A DNA stretch of 64,000 nt, taken from the NCBI RefSeq assembly GCF_963669205.1, contig NZ_OY769915.1, positions 4,252,001-4,316,000 of the forward strand. Reading direction: 5' to 3'. The notes beneath the pieces are model-generated. The model worked only from the letters and a program-made list of their open reading frames with translations, had not been told where the DNA came from and ran no database searches. Both the position numbers and the translations under genes were made by a program. Of this stretch, positions 9,061-17,893 are shown piece by piece. Source of the DNA: an uncultured Roseibium sp. Its GTDB lineage: Bacteria > Pseudomonadota > Alphaproteobacteria > Rhizobiales > Stappiaceae. Numbering within the stretch: position 1 is the stretch's first letter; every line of letters starts with the position of its first letter.

Positions 9061-9507
9061 ATGCAAAACGGAGCCGGCATCACATCCGCAGACACGGGCC
9101 TCGACGACATCAGCTGGAATGTTGTCGGTCAGACCTACAAACCGAAACTCCACAGCACCAACGCGTTCATATGGCACGCCGTGGTTCCGGCCGAAAGCTT
9201 CGTCCCGCCGCATGTTCACCCGACCCAGGACGAATGGATCGTCATGCTGGAGGGCGAGCTTGAAGTTGAAATGGGCGGCGGCACACATATGGCAAAAGCC
9301 GGCGACACGGTGCGCATGCCGATGGGAGAGGCGCACGGGATTTTCAATCGGTCCGGCAAGACCGCGACCTGCGTCTTCGGCGTTGCACCGGCGCGCAAGC
9401 TGTTCGACCTGTTCATCGCCCTGAACGGTGTTACGGACCCGCAGGAGCTCGTCAGATTGTCGGCCCTGCACGAAGTCGACTTCCTTCCCCCGCCGGATCA
9501 GGCTTGA
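9061..9507 (+). CDS. Cupin-domain protein
   Basis: The 148-residue single-domain cupin has the metal-binding motif HVHPTQDEW at about 57-65 (HxHx4E-like, with E64) and a second cupin motif GDTVRMPMGEAHGIFN near 81-96. It is probably a small metal-dependent enzyme or a ligand-binding protein of the cytoplasm. It is the first gene of a two-gene unit with the flavin monooxygenase that begins 31 bp after its stop codon. GGAGG at 9047-9051 is its ribosome-binding site. The substrate cannot be inferred from sequence alone. Confidence 0.85.
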   Translation: MQNGAGITSADTGLDDISWNVVGQTYKPKLHSTNAFIWHAVVPAESFVPPHVHPTQDEWIVMLEGELEVEMGGGTHMAKAGDTVRMPMGEAHGIFNRSGKTATCVFGVAPARKLFDLFIALNGVTDPQELVRLSALHEVDFLPPPDQA

Positions 9508-9538
9508 GCAGATCCCAGGGTGTCAGGAGGATTGTGAC

Positions 9539-11026
9539 ATGACCAAACGCAAGAACGTCGCGATTATCGGCGGCGGCGTGAGCGGCCTTGCCGCGGCCAA
9601 GGCATTCGATGAACGCGGCCACCGGGTCTTCGGCTTTGAAAGAGGCCACGATTTCGGTGGCGTGTGGGAACTGTCCCGGTCTTATCCGGGCGTGCAGACC
9701 CAGTCGCCCAAGGATCTCTACCGGTACACCGATCTTGCCATGCCGGACGATTATCCGGAATGGCCCAAGGGGCCTCAGGTTCATGCCTATCTTCATAGCT
9801 ACGCCGACAAGCACAAGCTGGCTCGTCTGTTTCAGTTGAACACGAATGTACGCTCCATGGATCGCAGGAAGGACGGAGAACCCGGCTGGACACTCACGCT
9901 TGAGGCCGGCGGCAAGGTGCGGACGCAGGACTTTGATTTCGTCGCCGTCTGCACGGGGCAGTTTTCGGACAAGAACATCATCACGCATGCCGGTCAGGAG
10001 GCCTTTGAAGCCACCGGCCGCAGCGTCATTCACAGCTCTGAATACACCGACCCCGCAACGGCGAAGGGCAAGGATGTCGTCGTCCTCGGAGGATCCAAAT
10101 CCGCGACGGACATTGCCGTCAACGCCGCCGCCAGCGGTGCGCGCTCGGTCACGCTGGTCTACCGGGAGCCGGTCTGGCGGGTGCCCTATTTCGTCGGCGG
10201 CATCAATTTCAAACGGCTCCTCTACATGCGTGCGCAGGAACAACAGTTCAACGGATGGGGACGCTCCCCAGCCGGCAAGGCGCTCTTTGCCGCTTTCAAG
10301 CCCCTGATCTGGGCCAACTTCCGGGGTCTCGAGACGCTGCTCAAACTGCAGCTCGGACTGAAGAAATGGGATATGGTGCCCGACGCACCCATCGAGAAGG
10401 ATGCGTCCTGTTCACTGCCCATCGTTACCCCGGGCCTGTTCGAAGGCTTCAACGACGGATCGATCCGTCCGGTCAGGGGAACCATTGAACGCTACGAGGA
10501 GGACAAGGTCGTCCTGACCAATGGAGACACGGTACCCTGCGATCTGTCGATCCTCGCGGTCGGCTGGAAACTCGGTGTTCCCTTTCTCGCACAGGAGTTT
10601 CAGGACAAGCTGATCGAGCCCGACGGTCAGTATCGCGTCTACAGGCTGGCCGTGAACCCCGACCTGCCCGACATGGGTTTCGTCGGTTTCAATTCCAGTT
10701 TCTGCACGATCCTCTCCGCGGAAATGATCGCAAACTGGCTTGTGCGATATGCGGATGGCAAACTGGCCAGACAGCCAAGCGCAGCGGACATGACACGGAA
10801 CATCGAGGAGATGCTCGAGTGGCGGCGCAAGGAACGCCCGGCCGCCAAGGTCTATGGCGGGTTGTGTTCCGCGCCTTTCCACTTCCGGCATTTTGACGAG
10901 CTGCTGGCGGATGTGGGAGCCGGGAAGACAAAACGGTCCAACCCGATCGCCGAACAGTTTTCCTACCCGAACGCAGACGCCTACGGCGAATTTCTGGCAA
11001 GCGCACCGCAATACGCGGCGGGTTGA
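9539..11026 (+). CDS. Flavin-containing monooxygenase (FMO/Baeyer-Villiger type)
   Basis: The 495-residue enzyme carries the FAD-binding Rossmann motif IGGGVSGLAAA near residues 9-19. The FMO fingerprint FEATGRSVIHSSEY follows at about 155-168, and an NADP-binding GGSKSATDIA lies near 181-190. It probably oxygenates a nucleophilic N or S atom or a ketone, using NADPH and O2. I chose the ATG at 9539 because it has the SD sequence CAGGAGG just upstream and the protein begins directly with the FAD strand; the frame stays open 37 codons farther upstream into the cupin gene without homology. The cupin partner and divergent AraC regulator suggest an inducible catabolic unit. The gene ends 8 bp before the 3' end of rnpB, which runs the other way. 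Confidence 0.9.
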   Translation: MTKRKNVAIIGGGVSGLAAAKAFDERGHRVFGFERGHDFGGVWELSRSYPGVQTQSPKDLYRYTDLAMPDDYPEWPKGPQVHAYLHSYADKHKLARLFQLNTNVRSMDRRKDGEPGWTLTLEAGGKVRTQDFDFVAVCTGQFSDKNIITHAGQEAFEATGRSVIHSSEYTDPATAKGKDVVVLGGSKSATDIAVNAAASGARSVTLVYREPVWRVPYFVGGINFKRLLYMRAQEQQFNGWGRSPAGKALFAAFKPLIWANFRGLETLLKLQLGLKKWDMVPDAPIEKDASCSLPIVTPGLFEGFNDGSIRPVRGTIERYEEDKVVLTNGDTVPCDLSILAVGWKLGVPFLAQEFQDKLIEPDGQYRVYRLAVNPDLPDMGFVGFNSSFCTILSAEMIANWLVRYADGKLARQPSAADMTRNIEEMLEWRRKERPAAKVYGGLCSAPFHFRHFDELLADVGAGKTKRSNPIAEQFSYPNADAYGEFLASAPQYAAG

Positions 11027-11033
11027 AATGAAT

Positions 11034-11432
11034 TTGCCAGCCGGCCTGTAAGCCGGGTTCTGTATGGCCCGTATCGACGGACGCGACAGCCATTCATCTG
11101 GGATGCCCGTTGCCGGGCACCTCTCGCAACCAACCCGGACAGCCGGCCTGGAAACCGGCCTGTTCCGGGATTTCTCCCGGCCCTTGCTGTCCCTATTCGG
11201 TCTTGCTCCCGGTGGGGTTTACCGTGCCGCCGCTGTTACCAGCAGCGCGGTGGGCTCTTACTCCACCCTTTCACCCTTACCCCGGCGCGCCGGGGCGGTT
11301 TGCTTTCTGTGGCACTTTCCCTGAGGTTGCCCTCGCCGGGTGTTACCCGGCACCGTGTTTCCATGGAGCCCGGACTTTCCTCTCCCGCGGCCTTTCGGCG
11401 CTTGCGGCAGCGGCTGTCCGGCCGACTGGCGC
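11034..11432 (-). ncRNA. rnpB: RNase P RNA (class A)
   Basis: The minus strand shows the hallmark GAGGAAAGTCCGGGCTCC near 11368-11385, ACAGAAA, GGTAAGGGTGAAAGGGTGG, AAACCCCACC and the 3' segment AGAACCCGGCTTACAGGCC. The ends pair as helix P1: GCCAGTCGGCC at 11421-11431 with GGCCGGCTGGC at 11036-11046. Length is about 400 nt, typical of alphaproteobacteria. The exact 5' and 3' ends are estimated from P1. The RNA is the catalytic subunit for tRNA 5' maturation. In related genomes rnpB commonly lies close to mraZ; here more than 6.8 kb separates them. Confidence 0.95.
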
Positions 11433-11816
11433 TAGCGGCTTAAGTGGCTTTCGGTTGAAGGTCAAGCAAGACCGCCTGCGAAATCTCCCCTTTGACGAAC
11501 GATCCGGGTCTTTCGGCCGGATTTCCGGGATCTGACCGGGCCACTGTGAACCAGGCAGGACACGGGCCGGCACCGTGTGACGGTTTCGGTTCCACAGGGC
11601 TTCCGGGGGGCTTCCGGGCGGTGATTCACACTCGAACATCAGATATCCGCTTCGGTGACGCGGGTTTTCACGTTTGGGTGAACTGGTTCAAAAAACCCGT
11701 ATTCCTGCCGTTTTACCGTCACGCTTTATTTTTGACTACTTAGTACAGAATACCCATATGCCGTTTGCAAGAGATTGCATGACGCGTGCTGACCACGCAG
11801 AAAATGGAGATCAGAG
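11433..11816. other. Intergenic region between rnpB and the AhpD-like gene
   Basis: The 384-bp divergent spacer must hold the rnpB promoter on the left and, near 11725-11770, the promoter of the AhpD-like gene. There TTGACTACTTAGTACAGAAT breaks the GC-rich background. I see no conserved ORF. Confidence 0.45.
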
Positions 11817-12383
11817 ATGACGGAATTTACGCTTCACACACAGGAAACGGCCCCGGAAGGCAGCCGTCCGTTTCTGGACAACTCGCTTAAGGCCTTCGGC
11901 ATGATACCGAACCTTCACGCCGTGATGGCCGAGTCGCCCCAGCACCTGGAGGCCTACCAGAAACTTCATGAACTGTTTCAACAGACAAGCCTGTCGGTCG
12001 TCGAGCAGACCGTGGTCTGGATGACGATCAACGTGGAACACGCGTGTCACTACTGCGTGCCGGCCCATACCGCCATCGCGCACATGCAGAAGGTCAATGA
12101 CGGTGTCATCGAAGCCCTGCGAAACGCGGCTCCGCTCGAAGACGACAGGCTCGAGGCACTGCGCCAGTTTACACTGAAGGTCGTCCGCCAGCGCGGTGTC
12201 GTCTCCGATGCCGACGTCAACGCTTTCCTCGCGGCAGGCTATTCAAAACGGCAGGTCCTCGACATCATTCTTGGCGTTGCCCAGAAAGTCATGTCAAATT
12301 ACGTGAACCACCTGGCCGACACGCCGGTAGACGCCCCATTCCGGAAATTCGAATGGCAGCCGGCGGTGGCCGCAGCAGAATGA
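11817..12383 (+). CDS. AhpD-like carboxymuconolactone decarboxylase family protein
   Basis: The 188-residue protein has the alkylhydroperoxidase AhpD-type active-site signature HACHYCVPAHT, with Cys77, Cys80 and His84, within the CMD-fold helix pair. Members with CxxC are usually thiol-dependent peroxidase or reductase-like proteins of the cytoplasm rather than decarboxylases. The start ATG follows GGAGATCAGAG. The TetR gene begins 52 bp after its stop in the same direction, so the pair is probably co-transcribed and the regulator likely controls it. The natural substrate is not evident. Confidence 0.85.
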   Translation: MTEFTLHTQETAPEGSRPFLDNSLKAFGMIPNLHAVMAESPQHLEAYQKLHELFQQTSLSVVEQTVVWMTINVEHACHYCVPAHTAIAHMQKVNDGVIEALRNAAPLEDDRLEALRQFTLKVVRQRGVVSDADVNAFLAAGYSKRQVLDIILGVAQKVMSNYVNHLADTPVDAPFRKFEWQPAVAAAE

Positions 12384-12435
12384 ACGAACGGGCTCCGGCG
12401 GCACGCTGCCGGAGCCCGTCGCAAACAGAGGCAAG

Positions 12436-13020
12436 ATGGCCGGACGCCCGAAAACATTTGATACCGACAAAGCCCTCGACGCCTTCGTCGACGTGTTTTG
12501 GACGAAGGGATACCAGGGAACCTCGGTGGATGATCTGCAGTCCGCTGCCGGGATCAAGCGCGGCAGCTTCTATGCTGCGTTCGGCTGCAAGGACGAAGTT
12601 TTCAATGCCGTCCTTGAGAAATACTGGAATGAAGCCACTGCGCTGGGTTTGAACCAGATGGACCGCGAAGAGGAGCCTTTGAAGGCAGTTGCTGCGCTCG
12701 TGCGCCATGTCGGCATCTTCATGACACGAAACACGCCGCGCGGCTGCCTGTTGCTGACGTCTTCCGGGTCGTTGCTCGATGAGCGCGGTGAGGACGAAAA
12801 CCCAGTTCGGGAGCGCATGAGGATGCTCGAACGCAGGATCCACGGCGTGCTTGCGAGTGAAAACGGCATTCGGGATGTAGCAGCGGCGCGGGAACTCACC
12901 GCATTCGCACTCGCTTGCCTGCTCGGGCTGAACGCGCTGGCGCGCAACGGCCAGGACGCGGGCAAGATCCTGGCAGCTGCGAACCATGCCGCGGACTGCA
13001 TCGAAAGGTCCGCAGCCTGA
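12436..13020 (+). CDS. TetR/AcrR-family repressor
   Basis: The 194-residue regulator has an N-terminal HTH (DALDAFVDVFWTKGYQGTSV, then DDLQSAAGIKRGSFYAAFG at about 35-53) and a helical ligand-binding domain. The C-terminal half contains ARELTAFALACLLGLNALAR, a segment common in regulators next to redox or short-chain-dehydrogenase genes. Cys residues at about 54 and 104 could give redox sensing, but that is only a possibility. The neighbouring AhpD-like gene is the likely target. The start is ATGGCCGGACGCCCG, encoding the usual basic N-terminus. Confidence 0.9.
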   Translation: MAGRPKTFDTDKALDAFVDVFWTKGYQGTSVDDLQSAAGIKRGSFYAAFGCKDEVFNAVLEKYWNEATALGLNQMDREEEPLKAVAALVRHVGIFMTRNTPRGCLLLTSSGSLLDERGEDENPVRERMRMLERRIHGVLASENGIRDVAAARELTAFALACLLGLNALARNGQDAGKILAAANHAADCIERSAA

Positions 13021-13138
13021 CGGGCATGCAGGCGCGCGCCGGTTCCGTAATGTTACTGCGTCGCACAATATTCATTTCTCATGAGCCGCGGCAGACGCTA
13101 ACCTTCGCATCACGGATTGAACTGCGAGGACGCGCTCA

Positions 13139-13801
13139 ATGAAACAGGCCATCAAGGCGGCCCAGGCCGCCGAGCTCATTCCGGACGGATCAACCTTGTT
13201 GATCGGCGGGTTTATGGGGGTTGGCTCCCCGCACCGGCTGATCGACGCGATCGTCGAACGGGGAACGAAAGACCTGACGGTCGTTGCCAACGACACGGCG
13301 ATGCCCGGCCGTGGTATCGGAAAACTTGTCACGGCAGGCGCTCTTTCCAGGGTCGTCGCGTCTCATATCGGGCTGAACCCGGAAACCCAGCAGAAAATGA
13401 TCTCCGGCGAAATCGACGTCGACCTGGTGCCGCAGGGCACGCTCGTGGAACGGATCCGCGCGGCAGGCGTCGGTCTCGGCGGCATCCTGACGCCCACCGG
13501 CCTCGGTACGCTGGTCGAGGAAGGCAAACAGATCGTCACGGTGAAGGGACAGAAGTTTCTGCTGGAAGAACCGATCCACGCGGATTTTGCTTTGATCGCA
13601 GCCCATCAGGCCGACTATGTCGGCAATCTGGAATATTCGCTCACGGCACACAATTTCAATCCGATCATGGCCCTTGCCGGGAACACCGTCATCGCCGAAC
13701 CGCAAACGATCGTGCCGGTCGGCGTGATCTCGCCCGACAGTGTGAAAACACCCGGTGTTCTTGTCGATCATCTTCTGGAGAGACAGCCCGATGGAAGCTA
13801 A
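13139..13801 (+). CDS. 3-oxoacid CoA-transferase, alpha subunit
   Basis: The 220-residue protein is the A subunit of a family I CoA-transferase (AtoD/ScoA type), which moves CoA from succinyl-CoA or acetyl-CoA to an acetoacetate-like acid. It shows the glycine-rich LLIGGFMGVGSPHRLIDAI near 21-39 and GLNPETQQKMISGEIDVDLVPQGT, typical of the subunit. It overlaps the B-subunit gene by 11 bp, so the two are translationally coupled. The specific acid (acetoacetate, 3-oxoadipate or another) cannot be fixed; no beta-ketoadipate genes are adjacent. Confidence 0.92.
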   Translation: MKQAIKAAQAAELIPDGSTLLIGGFMGVGSPHRLIDAIVERGTKDLTVVANDTAMPGRGIGKLVTAGALSRVVASHIGLNPETQQKMISGEIDVDLVPQGTLVERIRAAGVGLGGILTPTGLGTLVEEGKQIVTVKGQKFLLEEPIHADFALIAAHQADYVGNLEYSLTAHNFNPIMALAGNTVIAEPQTIVPVGVISPDSVKTPGVLVDHLLERQPDGS

Positions 13802-14441
13802 GGAAATCATCGCGCGGCGCGTGGCACAGGAAATCAAACCGGATTCGCTTGTCAATCTCGGCATCGGCCTGCCGTCCATGGTGGCCAATTTTCTGCCCAA
13901 GGAGGTGCATGTCTTCTTCCAGGCGGAAAACGGCGTCATCGGCCTCGGGTCGCGCCCCCCGGAAGGCATGGAAGATCCCGATCTGACCGACGCGGGCGGC
14001 GGCTTCGTAACCGCCGTTCCCGGTGCCGCCTCGATCGACAGCGCGATGAGTTTCGGACTGATCCGCGGCGGACACCTCGACATGACGGTTCTGGGCGGGC
14101 TGCAGGTCGACGAGCGCGGCTATCTTGCCAACTGGATGGTGCCGGGCAAGATGGTTCCCGGCATGGGCGGCGCCATGGACCTTGTCGCCGGCGCGAAACA
14201 CGTGATCGTCGCGATGGTCCACACGGCAAGGGGCAAGCCGAAAATCCTGCGCGAATGCACACTCCCGCTGACCGCCCAGCGTCGGGTGAGCCTGATCGTG
14301 ACCGAAATGGCCGTCATCGAACCGACCGAAGACGGTCTGGTTCTGAAGGAAACCGGCCCCGATGCAACCATCGACGACATCATCTCGTCGACGGAGGCCA
14401 GCCTGATCGTACGGGGCGACGTTCCGAAAATGCGTCTGTGA
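13791..14441 (+). CDS. 3-oxoacid CoA-transferase, beta subunit
   Basis: The 216-residue B subunit (AtoA/ScoB type) carries the catalytic glutamate in QAENGVIGLG near residues 43-52, preceded by NLGIGLPSMVANFLP and followed by GGHLDMTVLGGLQVD. I chose the ATG at 13791, which has GGAGAGA upstream. The frame is open 12 codons farther, but that stretch overlaps the A subunit and is not conserved in character. With the A subunit it should form an A2B2 cytoplasmic enzyme. The reaction is ping-pong through a Glu-CoA thioester, as known for the family. Confidence 0.92.
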   Translation: MEAKEIIARRVAQEIKPDSLVNLGIGLPSMVANFLPKEVHVFFQAENGVIGLGSRPPEGMEDPDLTDAGGGFVTAVPGAASIDSAMSFGLIRGGHLDMTVLGGLQVDERGYLANWMVPGKMVPGMGGAMDLVAGAKHVIVAMVHTARGKPKILRECTLPLTAQRRVSLIVTEMAVIEPTEDGLVLKETGPDATIDDIISSTEASLIVRGDVPKMRL

Positions 14442-14465
14442 CCGCCTGCGAAAAGCGGGTCGCGA

Positions 14466-15935
14466 TCAGACAGGTAATTCCTCCATCAGGTCGCCGATGG
14501 TGTTCACACCGTCGAGGATCTGGCGCGGCGTTGCGTCGGCGAAGCCGATGATGAGGCCCGGCTGTCTGACGTCGCCCTGATAGCAGTTGCTCAGGGGAGA
14601 GACCGAAAATCCGCGCTCCTGCATCGCGCGGGCAAAGGCGACATCGTCGACCGGTTCCCGGAACAGCATGGCGACCTGAACATTGCCGTTCGGCAGGTCG
14701 ACGGCGACCCGGTTGCCGAGACGGTCCTTCAGCGTTCTGACAATTAGCGTTCCGCGCTCCTCGTAGATCTTGCGAATGCGTTTCAGATGTTTCTGATAGG
14801 CGCCACTATCGATGAACTGCGCCAGCGCGACCTGGACCTGAACGCTCGCCGCACAGCCCATGTTGCGCATCAGTTGCTGCAGGGACTGCGCGAGGCTTGA
14901 CGGCACCACGCAAAAAGACAACCGCAAACCTGGAAGCAGGCTCTTTGAAAATGTGCCGAGATAGATCACCTGCCCCTCCTCCGCGAGACCGTAAAGCGCT
15001 GCGACGGGTCTGCCTTCGAACAGGAATTCGCTGTCATAGTCGTCTTCAAGAATGACCGCACCGGCAGACCGCGTCGCCTCGAGCAGGGACAGCCTCCGCC
15101 CGAGGGGCATGCGGGTTCCCAGCGGATACTGGTGCGACGGCGTCACGTAGATCAATCGGGGCTGCACGCCGGAGGACAGAAGGCGGTCGACGTCAGCGCC
15201 CATGTGATCGACAGGCAGCGGGTGAACGTTCAGTCCGGCGACATGAAACGCGGTCCTGGCGCCGAGATAACCAGGTTCTTCCAACCAGGCGTTGTCACCG
15301 GGCTCGGACAGCGCCATCGACAGCAGCGACAGGCTTGCCTGCATCGAACTTGTCACAAGGATCTGGTCCGGCCGGGCACGCACGCCGCGTTCTGCCGCAA
15401 GGTGGCGTGACAACTGTTCCTTCAGGGCCGGAACACCCGAATAGTTTCTGTATTGCAGGTCCGGTCCGCGTTCCATGCGCGCAGCGCGGCGCAGGTGCCG
15501 CGCCCACTCCTCGTAGGGAAAACAATCCAGCGCCGGGGCCCCGGGTTGAAGCGCACCGTGCCGTGTCGCCCAACCGTCACCGCGCACATTTGCCGCCATG
15601 TGCAGGCCCCGTGCCGAAAGATCGAGCGCAACCCCGGAGCCGGCTTGAGGCCCGTATCTTCCCTCTGGCGGGAGATCCTCGGTAATTCTTGGCGCGGCCC
15701 CCGCCCTCAGCGTGATGACGCCTTCGGCCTGCAGCAGTTCGTAGGCGGCATTCACCGTGTTGCGCGCAACGTCCAGGGACGCTGCAAGCCGCCGTGTCGA
15801 CGGCAGCTTCGCGCCCTTGGCGAGCAGTCCGGCGCGCACGGCATCTCGAAAGCCGCGGTAGATCTGTTCCGACAAGGGAATCGGCCCGGATCGATCGAGC
15901 GACAGGATGCCTTCGGGAAAAACTGGTTCTTTCAT
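14466..15935 (-). CDS. MocR/PdxR-family regulator (GntR HTH fused to aminotransferase domain)
   Basis: The 489-residue protein has a GntR winged helix at about 12-85 (PLSEQIYRGFRDAV, LPSTRRLAASLDVARNTV). A linker leads to a fold-type I aminotransferase domain with the PLP lysine in TFSKSLLPGLR (Lys331), plus DDYDSEF near 298-304 and SHQYPLGTRMPL. Such proteins sense PLP or amino acids and usually regulate a divergent gene. The divergent neighbour encodes a PNP-oxidase-fold protein, which fits a vitamin B6-linked role, although that neighbour is not PdxH itself. The spacer is 81 bp and contains a short palindrome. Confidence 0.9.
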   Translation of the reverse strand: MKEPVFPEGILSLDRSGPIPLSEQIYRGFRDAVRAGLLAKGAKLPSTRRLAASLDVARNTVNAAYELLQAEGVITLRAGAAPRITEDLPPEGRYGPQAGSGVALDLSARGLHMAANVRGDGWATRHGALQPGAPALDCFPYEEWARHLRRAARMERGPDLQYRNYSGVPALKEQLSRHLAAERGVRARPDQILVTSSMQASLSLLSMALSEPGDNAWLEEPGYLGARTAFHVAGLNVHPLPVDHMGADVDRLLSSGVQPRLIYVTPSHQYPLGTRMPLGRRLSLLEATRSAGAVILEDDYDSEFLFEGRPVAALYGLAEEGQVIYLGTFSKSLLPGLRLSFCVVPSSLAQSLQQLMRNMGCAASVQVQVALAQFIDSGAYQKHLKRIRKIYEERGTLIVRTLKDRLGNRVAVDLPNGNVQVAMLFREPVDDVAFARAMQERGFSVSPLSNCYQGDVRQPGLIIGFADATPRQILDGVNTIGDLMEELPV

Positions 15936-15981
15936 TTTTCAAAAACCGGATCTTTTGAAAATCCAGTTTATCGGGGAAACC

Positions 15982-15999
15982 GTGGATTACAAGATCCAC
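15982..15999. promoter_or_regulatory. Palindrome in the MocR-divergent spacer
   Basis: GTGGAT TACAAG ATCCAC is a perfect 6-bp inverted repeat located 18 bp before the start of the PNPOx-like gene. A related ATCCAG lies at 15961 and CCGGAT at 15946. It is a candidate regulator site only. Confidence 0.35.
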
Positions 16000-16016
16000 C
16001 CAACCTGGAGCAGACC

Positions 16017-16691
16017 ATGTCCACACTGGAAAGGCGGCAAGCCGCGGACAAGCCGCGTTACGCGAAGATCCGGCAAATGAACCGGGGCAGCTACGATCGG
16101 GCACTTGCCTATGAAATCCTGGATGCCGGCCTCGTCGCCCATTGCGGTTTCATTCATGAAGACCGGCCGATGGTCATTCCCATGGTCTACGCCCGCATCG
16201 GCGACCGTCTCTACATTCACGGAGCCAGCGCCACGCGCATCATCAGGAACAACGCAAAAGGCGTCCCGGCGAGCCTGACCGTGACGCTGCTCGACGGTCT
16301 CGTCGTGGCCCGCTCGGCCTTCCATCATTCGATGAACTACCGCTGTGCGATCGTCCATGGGACCGCGCATCTGGTGGACGGAAAGGAAGAACAGATCGAG
16401 GCGCTGGCCGCCATTACCGATCACATGCTTCCGGGCCGTTGGGACGAATGCCGTGCGATGTCGGCGAAGGAACACAAGGCGACTGGCGTGCTGGTCCTGG
16501 ATATCGAAGAGGTCAGCACCAAGGTGCGGACCGGCGGCCCTGTCGACGACAAGGAAGATCTCGGCACCGATCTCTGGGCCGGCGTTGTACCCGTGACCAC
16601 CGCGCTGGGTCAGCCGTTCGACGCCTATGACGTGCCTGAGGGCACGCCTGTACCGGCCTCTATCCCGGCAGCGCGGCGCAAGTTCGCCTGA
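16017..16691 (+). CDS. Pyridoxamine 5'-phosphate oxidase-fold (NimA-like) flavoprotein
   Basis: The 224-residue protein belongs to the split-barrel FMN-binding group related to NimA and general stress proteins. Visible family traits are RGSYDRALAYEILDAGLVAH, FIHEDRPMVIPMVYARIGDRLYIHG and a NYRCAIVHGTAHLV strand. It probably binds FMN and reduces or oxidises a small molecule in the cytoplasm. The ATG at 16017, after a CTGGAGCAG ribosome site, fits; the frame is open far upstream only because it runs antisense to the MocR gene. Divergent pairing with the PLP-binding regulator suggests control by it. A terminator follows directly. Confidence 0.85.
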   Translation: MSTLERRQAADKPRYAKIRQMNRGSYDRALAYEILDAGLVAHCGFIHEDRPMVIPMVYARIGDRLYIHGASATRIIRNNAKGVPASLTVTLLDGLVVARSAFHHSMNYRCAIVHGTAHLVDGKEEQIEALAAITDHMLPGRWDECRAMSAKEHKATGVLVLDIEEVSTKVRTGGPVDDKEDLGTDLWAGVVPVTTALGQPFDAYDVPEGTPVPASIPAARRKFA

Positions 16692-16694
16692 ACG

Positions 16695-16723
16695 GAAAAA
16701 CCCCGCTGCAACGCAGCGGGGTT
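16695..16723. terminator. Bidirectional terminator between PNPOx-like gene and transglycosylase gene
   Basis: CCCCGCTGC and GCAGCGGGG form a 9-bp stem around AAC, with five A residues on the left. The A tract becomes the U tail for the minus-strand transglycosylase transcript ending at 16783; the same hairpin follows the plus-strand stop at 16691. Confidence 0.75.
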
Positions 16724-16782
16724 CGATGTTGCGCACGGTTAAGCCAGGCCTTCCCTGACTGAACGTGACCGCCCTGTCACAA

Positions 16783-17544
16783 TCAGCTGGATGACATGAT
16801 GCGCTTGACCTTGCTGCAATATTTGCGGCTGACCGGGTTCATGCGCTTCGCGTAGTGACCGGCATTGTATCGAAGGATCGTTCCGCACAGGTCACCATTG
16901 GCGCGCTCATGCGCACCGGCCAGGTACTTCATGCCCCACTCGATGTTCGTTTCCGGATCGTAGAGTGCGTTGGTGGAGCCGCGGTAACCGATGCCCCGCG
17001 CGGTTGCCGGCTTGATCTGCATGAGACCGACTTCACCGGCGCGGCCGCGTGCACGCGGGTTGAAGTTGCTTTCAACTTCCACGACGGCCTTGGCGATCTT
17101 GACCGGGACCCCGTGCTTGGCAGCGGCCTTGCGGATCAGCCTGGAAAAGTCATCTTTCTTGGCCGATGTGCTCTTGGCCTGAACGCTTTTGGCCTGAACG
17201 CTTTTTGTCCGTGTCTTAGATTTGCTCTGCGTGGCCTTCTTGACGTTGGTCTTGGCAGCCGTCTTAGCCTTTGCCGTCGACGATTTTTTCGGTGCCGTGG
17301 TTTCGGCTTTTTTCTTCGTGGTGTCCTTGTCCGCTTCGATCACGTGCAGGATGGGCTTGGAACCCGATCCGACTTCTTCCCGTGCCGCGATCTTTTCAGC
17401 GTTCTGCTTCATCTTTTCCGGATCGATCACATGCAGGATCGGATCCGATCCCGAACTCGCGGCCATCGCATACGGCGTCGCGGTTGATGTTGCGAAGGCG
17501 AAAAGACAAAGCGCCCCAGTGAGTTTCGTAAATGACCGTAACAT
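16783..17544 (-). CDS. Secreted lytic transglycosylase (SLT family 1)
   Basis: The 253-residue protein has a signal peptide at about 1-29 (ending YAMAA) and a lysine/alanine/threonine-rich linker at 75-130. The C-terminal goose-lysozyme-like SLT domain has catalytic Glu158 in VEVESNFNP, GLMQIKPATA near 173-182 and RYNAG (commonly AYNAG). It cleaves peptidoglycan glycan strands in the periplasm with formation of 1,6-anhydro-MurNAc ends. Before the linker the short motif PILHVI occurs twice (35-40 and 64-69) with similar following residues. The gene belongs to the minus-strand series amidase, DjlA-like, rnpB and mraZ. A terminator lies 60 bp downstream. Confidence 0.92.
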   Translation of the reverse strand: MLRSFTKLTGALCLFAFATSTATPYAMAASSGSDPILHVIDPEKMKQNAEKIAAREEVGSGSKPILHVIEADKDTTKKKAETTAPKKSSTAKAKTAAKTNVKKATQSKSKTRTKSVQAKSVQAKSTSAKKDDFSRLIRKAAAKHGVPVKIAKAVVEVESNFNPRARGRAGEVGLMQIKPATARGIGYRGSTNALYDPETNIEWGMKYLAGAHERANGDLCGTILRYNAGHYAKRMNPVSRKYCSKVKRIMSSS

Positions 17545-17893
17545 GCGTCCAGCCCTTTTGGTTTTTGTTGCGGTTGAATTCGGGGCGGAGAAGTGCCGGA
17601 CCGTTTGGACAAAAATGAGCGCGGCGCAATCACGATTTATGTCAGAATATTTCAGGATTTTACCGGAAAACTGGCTCGAATTTGTCGGCGCGACCGGTTT
17701 GTGACCAAACCTTGCCCGGTTTCCGGCATTTTACCGGCGCTGAAGAGAATATCTGTGACGCGCGAAAAAAAAATCGCCCAGATTGCTGCGATGCAAAATA
17801 GCCAGCAGACGGAACGAATTTGAATAGGAAAGGATGAAAGGCAAACAAATACAACGTCTGATTTCGTTCACGGCTCTCCATCCGCGCCGGAGA
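17545..17893. other. Intergenic region without recognised gene
   Basis: The 349-bp spacer between the transglycosylase and amidase genes contains A-rich tracts near 17764-17772 and probably the transglycosylase promoter. I see no ORF with coding character and no clear hairpin terminator. Confidence 0.4.

Noticed and set aside
9428..9538. N-terminal extension of the monooxygenase
   Set aside because: The 37 extra codons overlap the cupin gene in another frame; the FAD motif starts right after the ATG at 9539, which has a good ribosome site.
11343..11639. 98-codon minus-strand frame at rnpB
   Set aside because: It overlaps the 5' part of the RNase P RNA and has no protein-like features.
15453..16016. 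N-terminal extension of the PNPOx-like protein
   Set aside because: The 188 extra codons are antisense to the MocR gene.
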